Part shown: positions 22,545-29,530 of the stretch, in pieces
How positions within the stretch are numbered: position 1 is the stretch's first letter
Layout: every line of letters starts with the position of its first letter
Position numbers and translations under genes: made by a program
From: Muribaculum caecicola
GTDB taxonomy: Bacteria > Bacteroidota > Bacteroidia > Bacteroidales > Muribaculaceae
DNA: 32,521 nucleotides
NCBI GenBank assembly: GCA_004801635.1
Contig: SSTG01000010.1
Span: 1-32,521 of the forward strand
Direction: 5' to 3'
Notes under the pieces: model-generated
Database searches by the model: none
What the model was told of the DNA's origin: nothing
The model's input: the letters and a program-made list of their open reading frames with translations, nothing else

Positions 22545-23603
22545 TTAGTAGTTCCACTGGCAGGCAACCATCCTTAAGTTGTCGCAAGCCACGGTACGGA
22601 AGTCGGTAATGTAGTTGTAACGGCAGTTGATATAGCTCAAAGCCGAGTCGAATGAAACATCAAGCATTGTCAGCTGGTTGTTGTTACAGATAAGTCGCTG
22701 CAGGAAAGTAAGGTTTGGCAACGACAAAGAAGTAAGGTCATTGTAAGAGCAGTCTACATACTGGAGGTTCGGGCAATTGTCAACCGAGAAAGAAGTCAGG
22801 TTATTATAAGAACAAACCAGGTCAATAAGGTTGTTGCAATTGCGAAGAACAAGGTTGGTCATTCGGTTATCCGAGCAAATGAATGTAGACAGCGATGGCA
22901 GGCCTGAAATAATCAGATTGTCAATTTCATTGTCGTCAACATTAAGGTTGGTAAGACCGCTTACTCCCGAAAGGTTTATTGAAGACAGTTTGTTATATCC
23001 GCAATAAAGATTCTTAAGGGTTGCACAGCCATGAACGTCAAGAGCTTCCAAATGACAGCCCTGACAATTTAGCGATTTAAGACGTGTTGCATTAGCCACC
23101 GACAGTTCAACAAACAGGTTGTTCGAACAGTTAAGGTTCTCAAGCAGAGGAGTTCCAGTAACATCAATATCGGTAAGACGATTACGATAAATAGTCAATT
23201 TATTTAAAGCCGCGTTTCCGCCCAGAGTCAGCTCGGAAAGCTTGTTTCTTGAAGCATTAAGTTCCACAAGAGCGGCATCGCCTTCAACATTTAACGAAGT
23301 CAGGGCGTTACGTGACACGTCTACTTTTTTAAGGGCTGTAAATCCTGACAAGTTAAGAGTTCCGGCCAAATGCTTGTCTTTCCAATCAATTGCCACCACA
23401 CGGCCGTTTTCTACAGTAATGCCCTCCCATGTAGAAGGAGCATTCATATCAACAATCTTAAGTGCCTCGCCATTAGTTCCGCCTTTTTCTGATGTCTGAG
23501 CAACGAAGTTCTGCAGTTGTTTCACCTCGGCTTTGTTCATTTTCTGTGCGAAAGCTGTCACACTACCCAGCATGACTGCAATCATTAATAAAGCTTTTTT
23601 CAT
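22545..23603 (-). CDS. secreted leucine-rich-repeat protein with twelve 21-residue repeats
   Basis: This 352-residue protein has a signal peptide (1-20, ending AFAQ). After a 70-residue cap region, twelve consecutive repeats of exactly 21 residues run from 91 to 342, pattern LxxLxCSxNxLTxLxVxxxxx, and a 10-residue partial thirteenth ends the protein. Asn and Cys ladders occupy fixed positions, as expected for a beta-solenoid. No sorting, anchor or catalytic domain follows, so it may be periplasmic or surface-released and bind a protein or glycan; its partner is unknown. I chose the ATG at 23603 because it places the signal peptide at the N-terminus. Upstream ATGs at 23609 and 23675 would add up to 24 residues ahead of it. 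Confidence 0.88.
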   Translation of the reverse strand: MKKALLMIAVMLGSVTAFAQKMNKAEVKQLQNFVAQTSEKGGTNGEALKIVDMNAPSTWEGITVENGRVVAIDWKDKHLAGTLNLSGFTALKKVDVSRNALTSLNVEGDAALVELNASRNKLSELTLGGNAALNKLTIYRNRLTDIDVTGTPLLENLNCSNNLFVELSVANATRLKSLNCQGCHLEALDVHGCATLKNLYCGYNKLSSINLSGVSGLTNLNVDDNEIDNLIISGLPSLSTFICSDNRMTNLVLRNCNNLIDLVCSYNNLTSFSVDNCPNLQYVDCSYNDLTSLSLPNLTFLQRLICNNNQLTMLDVSFDSALSYINCRYNYITDFRTVACDNLRMVACQWNY

Positions 23604-23674
23604 AAACATTGTAATAGTTGAGTGAATTAATGTTTTTATACTTCTAAAACAATGCCGGAGTAAAAAGGTTTTCA

Positions 23675-23682
23675 CAAAGTTA
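23675..23682 (-). promoter_or_regulatory. minus-strand -7 element (TAACTTTG) for the LRR gene
   Basis: An exact TAnnTTTG match on the minus strand, 72 bases before the chosen ATG at 23603. Transcription would start near 23668, downstream of the ATG at 23675, which supports the shorter protein. Confidence 0.5.
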
Positions 23683-23753
23683 AAATTTAATGAGAAATCA
23701 TTGCTGTCTATTCCTATTCAGTCAAACAGTTAGGCCGGTATGTAGTTTTTACG

Positions 23754-23761
23754 TAACTTTG
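23754..23761 (+). promoter_or_regulatory. -7 element (TAACTTTG) for the MFS gene
   Basis: An exact TAnnTTTG match 34 bases before the ATG at 23796, predicting a leader of about 28 bases. The -33 region shows no TTTG. Confidence 0.5.
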
Positions 23762-23795
23762 CACGCTGATTCACATTTTTTCATAACCGGAACCT

Positions 23796-25010
23796 ATGGA
23801 CCTTTCTAAAAAATTACGCGCAATAGCGGCTATACCGGCATTTCCGGTACTGCTGGCGTTAGCAGCCTCACATTGTCTTAACGATTTGTTGCAGTCGGTG
23901 ATAACAGCTGTCTATCCGATGTTAAAAGCCGATATGGGACTTGATTTTGCACAAATAGGACTCATCACGCTCATCTATCAGCTTTCAGCATCAATTTTCC
24001 AGCCAGTAGTAGGATATGTTTTCGACAAACACCCCTTTTCACTAAGCCTGCCTGCCGGAATGTGCTGCACAGCGGTAGGAATAGTGTTATTTGCATGCAG
24101 CAACACAATGCCGGGAATACTGGTTGCCGTATTTACAGTAGGCCTCGGATCGGCCACCCTGCATCCGGAAGCATCACGAATCACCTCACTTGCCGGCCAC
24201 AGCCGCCGCGGCCTTGCCCAATCGGTATTTCAAGTTGGCGGAAACTTTGGCGGTTCCATCGGGCCGTTACTCGTTGCAATAATAGTAGCACCTTACGGGC
24301 GCATATATGTATTGTGGTTCCTAGTCGCCGTCATACTCTGCTTCTGGGCCATGTCGCCCATATGCAAATGGTATAAAAACTATTTGCAAACACGCAGTCA
24401 ACAAGTTGGCGCAACCGGGCACAAACTGCACATGCCTCTGTCAAAAACCGCAACAGTAATGACCATAGGTGTAATAATAATTCTTATCTTTTCCAAGTAC
24501 ATATATATGGCATCATTGCAAAGCTACTACACGTTCTACCTTATTGACCGCTTCGGCATCAGCATTTCAGCCTCCCAGATATGCCTGTTTGTATTTGTAG
24601 TGTCAACGGCAGTAGGCACACTGGCAGGCGGCCCGATAGGCGACCGCTACGGACGCAAACTAGTGATATGGGTATCTATACTGGGCACCGCTCCTTTCTC
24701 ACTTCTTATGCCGCATGTAGGCTTTACAATGACAGTTATACTTAGTTTCTGTTCAGGATTCATGCTTTCATCAGCGTTTCCGGCCATACTTTTATATGCA
24801 CAGGAATTATTGCCTACAAAACTTGGCATGATATCAGGTTTATTTTTCGGATTTGCTTTTGGAGTGGGAGGCATCGCGTCAGCCATTCTTGGCAACTTTG
24901 CCGATACTTACGGTATTGAAGCCGTTTACAAGTTCTGTGCATATACGCCTCTTTTGGGTATTGTCGCCATATTTCTGCCTAACCTAAAAAACGCACCTAC
25001 TCCTCAATAA
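23796..25010 (+). CDS. fsr: MFS transporter, fosmidomycin-resistance (Fsr) family
   Basis: This 404-residue inner-membrane antiporter of the major facilitator superfamily has twelve hydrophobic segments. Family markers are SHCLNDLLQSVITAVYPMLK near the start, the GSATLHPEASRI motif (E. coli Fsr has a similar HPESSR) and LAQSVFQVGGNFGGSIGPLLVAIIVAPYGR. The second half carries GGPIGDRYGRK. The E. coli homologue exports fosmidomycin; the natural substrate here is unknown. It is a single-gene unit divergent from the LRR gene. Confidence 0.92.
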   Translation: MDLSKKLRAIAAIPAFPVLLALAASHCLNDLLQSVITAVYPMLKADMGLDFAQIGLITLIYQLSASIFQPVVGYVFDKHPFSLSLPAGMCCTAVGIVLFACSNTMPGILVAVFTVGLGSATLHPEASRITSLAGHSRRGLAQSVFQVGGNFGGSIGPLLVAIIVAPYGRIYVLWFLVAVILCFWAMSPICKWYKNYLQTRSQQVGATGHKLHMPLSKTATVMTIGVIIILIFSKYIYMASLQSYYTFYLIDRFGISISASQICLFVFVVSTAVGTLAGGPIGDRYGRKLVIWVSILGTAPFSLLMPHVGFTMTVILSFCSGFMLSSAFPAILLYAQELLPTKLGMISGLFFGFAFGVGGIASAILGNFADTYGIEAVYKFCAYTPLLGIVAIFLPNLKNAPTPQ

Positions 25011-25039
25011 AATATATAAACCACAATCCTTTTTTTTCG

Positions 25040-25047
25040 TATATTAG
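25040..25047 (+). promoter_or_regulatory. possible -7 element (TATATTAG) for the S9 peptidase gene
   Basis: One mismatch from TAnnTTTG, 31 bases before the ATG at 25079, after a T-run. No -33 element is visible. No terminator hairpin separates it from the MFS gene, so readthrough is possible. Confidence 0.3.
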
Positions 25048-25078
25048 CATTTTCTGATTAGTACTAAATCTTCATTAT

Positions 25079-27205
25079 ATGCAAAATTTAAAATCATTAT
25101 CTAAAATCATGGCAGCAGCGTTGCTTGTGGGAGCCACATCCTGTCAGTCAGAGAAAACTGCCGACAGCCAGTCTATAATAGAGCGCCCCGACATTAACGT
25201 ATCTGATGGATGCTACACCGATACCGTTCTTGAAGCCCTGGGTCGCGTATCTTCACCAATAGCCAGTCCCGACGGGAAAAAGATACTATATTCAGTAGCA
25301 TGGGAAAGTGTTGAACAAAACAAATCGAACACCGAACTATGGGTTATGAACCCCGACGGCTCCGATGCCAGACGTATAACACACACACCTGCTTCCGAAC
25401 AAAACGCGCATTGGTTTGACAACGGAAACAAGATTGCCTTCATATACCCCGATGAAGACGGCAAAGGCCAACTGTGGGCAATGAACGCCGACGGTTCCAA
25501 CCGCAAATGCATATATCAGAACGAAAACGGAATCAGCGGCTTCCGCATCAGCCCGGACGAGAAGCACATAGTAATGATTTCAAATATTAAATATTCGCGT
25601 ACAGCACAAGACGTATATCCCGACCTGCCCAAGGCAACAGGCCGCATAATTGACGACCTTATGTACAAGCACTGGGACGAATGGGTAACAGAAATACCCC
25701 ACCCATTCGTTGGAGAATTCAACGGCGAAAGCGTAACCTCGGCCGAGGACATTATGGCTGACGAGCCTTACGAAGCCCCGATGAAACCGTTTGGCGGAAT
25801 AGAATCAATAGCCTGGGCTCCTGACGGCAAAAGCCTGGTGTACGTTTCGCGCAAGAAAACCGGCATGGACTATGCCCTGTCAACTAACTCCGACCTTTAT
25901 CTGTACACACTTGCCGACAAAGCCACGCGCAACCTCACAGAAGGCATGATGGGCTACGATACAAACCCGGTATTCTCGCCCGACGGTTCGCACCTGGCAT
26001 GGCTGTCGATGGAACACGACGGATATGAAAGCGATAAAAACCGTATATTCGTAATAAATCTGGCATCCGGACAGAAAACCGACCTTACAGCCAACTGGGA
26101 CTATACCGTAAACGACATTGCCTGGCATCCCGACTCAAAAGGACTGTTTTTCATTGCCCACCACCACGGCGTAACACCGGTATTCTCAATCAATGCCGAG
26201 ACACAACAAATCGACACCATTGCAACCGGGCTGTGTGACTACGCCGCCCTTGCACCCCTGCCCGACGGCAGCCTTGTTTCAATGCGCCATTCAATGACCG
26301 CGCCAAACGAACTCTGCCTCGTTGCCGCCGACGGCACTGTTACACAAACTACAAACGTCAATACAGAATTGCTTGCCAAAATAAAAATGCCTACCGTTGA
26401 AAAAGTAATGGTTCCGACAACAGATGGCAAACAAATGCTCACATGGGTACTTCTTCCACCCGATTTTGACCAGACAAAAAAATATCCTGCCATTCTTTAT
26501 TGTCAGGGTGGCCCACAGCAGGCAGTAAGCCAGTTCTGGAGTTTCCGCTGGAACCTGGCTCTGATGGCTGCCAAAGGCTATATAGTCATAGCACCCAACC
26601 GTCGCGGACTCCCCGGGTTCGGTACAGAATGGAACGCACAGATTTCAGGCGACTACGGGGGCCAGAACATGCGCGACTACCTTAGCGCCGTCGACTTCGT
26701 AAAACAACGTCCCTATGTCGATGCCGCACACGTAGGCGCTGTAGGTGCCAGCTACGGAGGATTTTCCGTTTACTGGCTTGCCGGCAACCACGACAACCGT
26801 TTTGCCTGCCTCATTGCCCATGCAGGCATATTCAACACTGAGTCGCAATATCTCGAAACCGAAGAAATGTGGTTTGCAAACTGGGATCTCGGAGGCCCGT
26901 TCTGGGACAAGTCCAATCCAGTTGCCCAGCGCTCATTTGCCAATTCGCCCCACAAATTTGTAGACCGCTGGAATACCCCTATCCTCATAACCCACGGAGA
27001 ATACGACTTCCGCATACTTGCCTCGCAAGGCATGATGGCATTCAATGCAGCACGTCTGCGCGGCGTTCCGGCAGAAATGCTTGTATTCCCCGACGAAAAC
27101 CACTGGATACTGAAGCCCCAGAACGCCATACTCTGGCAACGCGTATTCTTCCGCTGGCTCGACCGCTGGCTAAAGCCGGAAGCACAACAACAAGTAAATT
27201 CATAA
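25079..27205 (+). CDS. S9 family prolyl-oligopeptidase-like serine peptidase, lipoprotein
   Basis: This is a 708-residue exopeptidase of the dipeptidyl-peptidase/acylaminoacyl-peptidase type (S9). The lipobox ATSC with Cys22 predicts a lipoprotein exposed at the periplasm or surface. A beta-propeller of TolB/PD40-like blades (about 55-430) has repeated SPDG and AWAPDGKSLVYVS motifs. The C-terminal alpha/beta-hydrolase domain carries Ser558 in GASYGG, Asp643 in HGEYDFR and His675 in DENHW. It probably trims peptides, possibly Xaa-Pro dipeptides, for amino-acid supply. It converges on the GH97 gene and has a terminator 16 bases after the stop. Confidence 0.94.
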   Translation: MQNLKSLSKIMAAALLVGATSCQSEKTADSQSIIERPDINVSDGCYTDTVLEALGRVSSPIASPDGKKILYSVAWESVEQNKSNTELWVMNPDGSDARRITHTPASEQNAHWFDNGNKIAFIYPDEDGKGQLWAMNADGSNRKCIYQNENGISGFRISPDEKHIVMISNIKYSRTAQDVYPDLPKATGRIIDDLMYKHWDEWVTEIPHPFVGEFNGESVTSAEDIMADEPYEAPMKPFGGIESIAWAPDGKSLVYVSRKKTGMDYALSTNSDLYLYTLADKATRNLTEGMMGYDTNPVFSPDGSHLAWLSMEHDGYESDKNRIFVINLASGQKTDLTANWDYTVNDIAWHPDSKGLFFIAHHHGVTPVFSINAETQQIDTIATGLCDYAALAPLPDGSLVSMRHSMTAPNELCLVAADGTVTQTTNVNTELLAKIKMPTVEKVMVPTTDGKQMLTWVLLPPDFDQTKKYPAILYCQGGPQQAVSQFWSFRWNLALMAAKGYIVIAPNRRGLPGFGTEWNAQISGDYGGQNMRDYLSAVDFVKQRPYVDAAHVGAVGASYGGFSVYWLAGNHDNRFACLIAHAGIFNTESQYLETEEMWFANWDLGGPFWDKSNPVAQRSFANSPHKFVDRWNTPILITHGEYDFRILASQGMMAFNAARLRGVPAEMLVFPDENHWILKPQNAILWQRVFFRWLDRWLKPEAQQQVNS

Positions 27206-27220
27206 TCTATCATACAACAA

Positions 27221-27258
27221 ACGCCGCCGGTCAGCAAACAGCAACCAGCGGCGTTTTT
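27221..27258 (+). terminator. intrinsic terminator of the S9 peptidase gene
   Basis: Arms 27221-27231 and 27244-27254 (ACGCCGCCGGT / ACCAGCGGCGT, one mismatch) enclose a 12-base loop and are followed by TTTTT to 27258. Confidence 0.85.
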
Positions 27259-27274
27259 CATGCAATAAGCATGG

Positions 27275-29383
27275 TTATTCGGCAGGCACTATGCTGATGG
27301 CAAAGCCTCCACCGGGAGCCATGTAAACCGATGAAACGGTATTGGAAGTTACATTCTCCGTATGTATGGCATAAGCTTGCGAATTAGTGTCGGAATGCGC
27401 CTCGGGCGTATCAGTATAGAATGTTGCCAGATATTTAACTCCCGGCTTCAGAAACGACATAGACACATCTACCGTACGGGCCTGCTCATTAGTAACGCCA
27501 CCCACATACCAGTTGTCCGAACCCTTTCCGCGACGAGCCGCTACTATAAATTCTCCAGGCTCGGCATCGAGATAACGGCTGTCGCTCCAATCAACAGGTA
27601 CATCTTTGATGAACTGAAATGCATCCATATGCTTTGCATAATGCTCGGGCATGTCGGCAGCCATCTGCAAAGGCGAGTACATAGTTACATACAATGCCAG
27701 CTGGCCGGCAATAGTTGCGCGCTTATGCGTATTGTCGGGTGAGAACTTGCCCAGATCCATTTCAAAGATACCCGGAGTAAAGTCCATAGGCCCTCCTTTC
27801 AATCGTGTAAACGGAAGAATGGTTACATGGCCAGGTGCCATATTACGATATTCCGTACCCATTGCGCTTTCATTGCCCACAAGGTTAGGATATGTGCGTG
27901 CCAGCCCGGTTGGACGTACCGCCTCATGCGCGTTCACCATTATGTGGTGGTCGGCGGCACGCCTTACTGCATCAAGATAGTGGTTAACCTGGCGCTGACC
28001 ATAATGATACTCGCCTTTAGGAAGTATATTACCTACATATCCGCTTTTAACAGCATCATAGCCATAACGGTTCATAAGTGCATAAGCCGTATCCATATGT
28101 TGCTCATAATTCGGTATAGAGCCCGATGTCTCGTGGTGCATCATAAGCTTTATTCCACGTGAATGGGCATAATCGTTAAGTGCTTTCAAATCGAAATCCG
28201 GATAAGGCGTAACAAAGTCAAACACATAGTCCTTTTCCTTTCCAAGCCAGTCCTCCCAACCGGTGTTCCAGCCTTCAACCAATAACTGGTCAAAGCCGTT
28301 GTCGGCAGCAAAATCGATATAGCGCTTTACATTTTCATTATTTGCCCCGTGCTTGCCATGCGGACGGGCTTTAGAATAGTCAAACGTGGCAAGGTCAAAA
28401 TTTTCCGCATCAGTATACGACCACTGGCTCTTGCCTGTAATCATTTCCCACCATACGCCCATGTATTTAACCGGATGTATCCACGACGTGTCGTCAAGCG
28501 CCACAGGCTCGTTCAAGTTATATATTATCTGGGTAGCAAGTATGTCGGTAGCCCGATCGCTCACCATTACAACGCGCCAAGGGGTTGAAAACGGCATATG
28601 TATTACGGCAGCATGGCCAGACTGTCCGGCAGGTGTCAGTGCCGATATAAACTTATACGTTTCCGGGGTATATACAAGGTGCATAGCCGGATAATCGACC
28701 AAAGCCGCTTCGTGTATATTAATGTATGTGCTGTCGTCGGTACGCATCATCAGCGAGGTCTGTACGGCATTCTTATCGAATGGTGTTGCCGAGGCATTAC
28801 CAACCAGCGCGGCCTCATGCTTTGCCGGAATTTCGCTAAGGCGCGAACGCGTATACTCATATTCCTGAGTGTCGTAGTCGCCTGGAATCCACCACGCCGT
28901 ATGGTTGGCTGTCATGGCAAATTCCGATTTTTCATCAATAATTGTGAGCTCCTTCACTTTTTGAGAGGGGAATACATAACGGTATGCAAACCCGTCGTCA
29001 AACACACGGAACTCAACATTCATACGTATGTCGGCTGTATCGGCTTCGTAAGCCAGTTCCACAACCATCTGTCTGTAGTTGTTGCGTATTGAATCGAACT
29101 CGCCCCACACAGGCTGCCATATTTCATCAAAATCGGAATGTATAACAGACAGTTGCTTAAAACCGCCCGTAAGAGATCCGAACTGCTCTGTATCGAAACC
29201 TAACGACGAGGGTGCAACCACGGTATCGCCACAGTAAGTTGCACAATATACGGGAACCCCGTCTTTTGTAAGACGGAAATCTACTTTTATATTTCCGTTT
29301 GGCGACGCTAAATTACTTTTTTCAGTACACGCGCAAGCAGCCGCACCAATGGCGGCAGCCAACAAATAGTAATAAATTTTCAT
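27275..29383 (-). CDS. glycoside hydrolase family 97 alpha-glucosidase, SusB-like
   Basis: This 702-residue enzyme has a lipoprotein-like N-terminus (AAACACTEKS; Cys17 or Cys19). The order is an N-terminal beta-supersandwich (about 25-280), a (beta/alpha)8 barrel (about 290-600) and a C-terminal beta domain. Catalytic residues match the inverting SusB branch of GH97: Glu487 in VNAHE and Glu511 in GTEY, spaced 24 apart as in SusB (508/532). At the place where retaining alpha-galactosidases of GH97 have a nucleophilic Asp it reads VKSGYVG. It likely releases glucose from starch oligosaccharides in the periplasm. No SusC/SusD pair is in the window. It has its own promoter. Confidence 0.94.
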   Translation of the reverse strand: MKIYYYLLAAAIGAAACACTEKSNLASPNGNIKVDFRLTKDGVPVYCATYCGDTVVAPSSLGFDTEQFGSLTGGFKQLSVIHSDFDEIWQPVWGEFDSIRNNYRQMVVELAYEADTADIRMNVEFRVFDDGFAYRYVFPSQKVKELTIIDEKSEFAMTANHTAWWIPGDYDTQEYEYTRSRLSEIPAKHEAALVGNASATPFDKNAVQTSLMMRTDDSTYINIHEAALVDYPAMHLVYTPETYKFISALTPAGQSGHAAVIHMPFSTPWRVVMVSDRATDILATQIIYNLNEPVALDDTSWIHPVKYMGVWWEMITGKSQWSYTDAENFDLATFDYSKARPHGKHGANNENVKRYIDFAADNGFDQLLVEGWNTGWEDWLGKEKDYVFDFVTPYPDFDLKALNDYAHSRGIKLMMHHETSGSIPNYEQHMDTAYALMNRYGYDAVKSGYVGNILPKGEYHYGQRQVNHYLDAVRRAADHHIMVNAHEAVRPTGLARTYPNLVGNESAMGTEYRNMAPGHVTILPFTRLKGGPMDFTPGIFEMDLGKFSPDNTHKRATIAGQLALYVTMYSPLQMAADMPEHYAKHMDAFQFIKDVPVDWSDSRYLDAEPGEFIVAARRGKGSDNWYVGGVTNEQARTVDVSMSFLKPGVKYLATFYTDTPEAHSDTNSQAYAIHTENVTSNTVSSVYMAPGGGFAISIVPAE

Positions 29384-29422
29384 AATATGATAATAGACAA
29401 ACTAATATTTAGAATTCAGTCG

Positions 29423-29454
29423 CAAATTAATTTAATTTTACTGTAACTTGCAAA
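29423..29454 (-). promoter_or_regulatory. minus-strand promoter for the GH97 gene (TTTG-N20-TTAATTTG)
   Basis: On the minus strand TTTG at 29454-29451 and TTAATTTG at 29430-29423 are 20 bases apart; the -7 octamer has one mismatch. The arrangement and sequence are the same as at yihY. Predicted leader about 30 bases to the ATG at 29383. Confidence 0.6.
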
Positions 29455-29469
29455 TCCATTAAACAAAAA

Positions 29470-29512
29470 TGCAAAAAACTGTGTACAGAAAAACCCATAC
29501 ACAGTTTTTGCA
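29470..29512 (-). terminator. intrinsic terminator of the M16 peptidase gene
   Basis: Near-perfect inverted repeat (arms 29470-29485 and 29498-29512, one extra A in the first arm, 12-base loop). On the minus strand the stem ends in a T-run and a further ATTTTTG. It lies 19 bases after the M16 stop and before the GH97 promoter, so the two genes are separately transcribed. Confidence 0.75.
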
Positions 29513-29530
29513 TTACAATTAAAACAGAAA

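Noticed and set aside
22630-23340. Regularly spaced 63-base repeats that could suggest a CRISPR or satellite array
   Set aside because: They are the coding units of 21-residue leucine-rich repeats in one open frame, diverged at the DNA level and without spacers.
26770-27261. 163-codon minus-strand frame inside the S9 peptidase
   Set aside because: It overlaps the catalytic domain and terminator; composition is that of a shadow frame.
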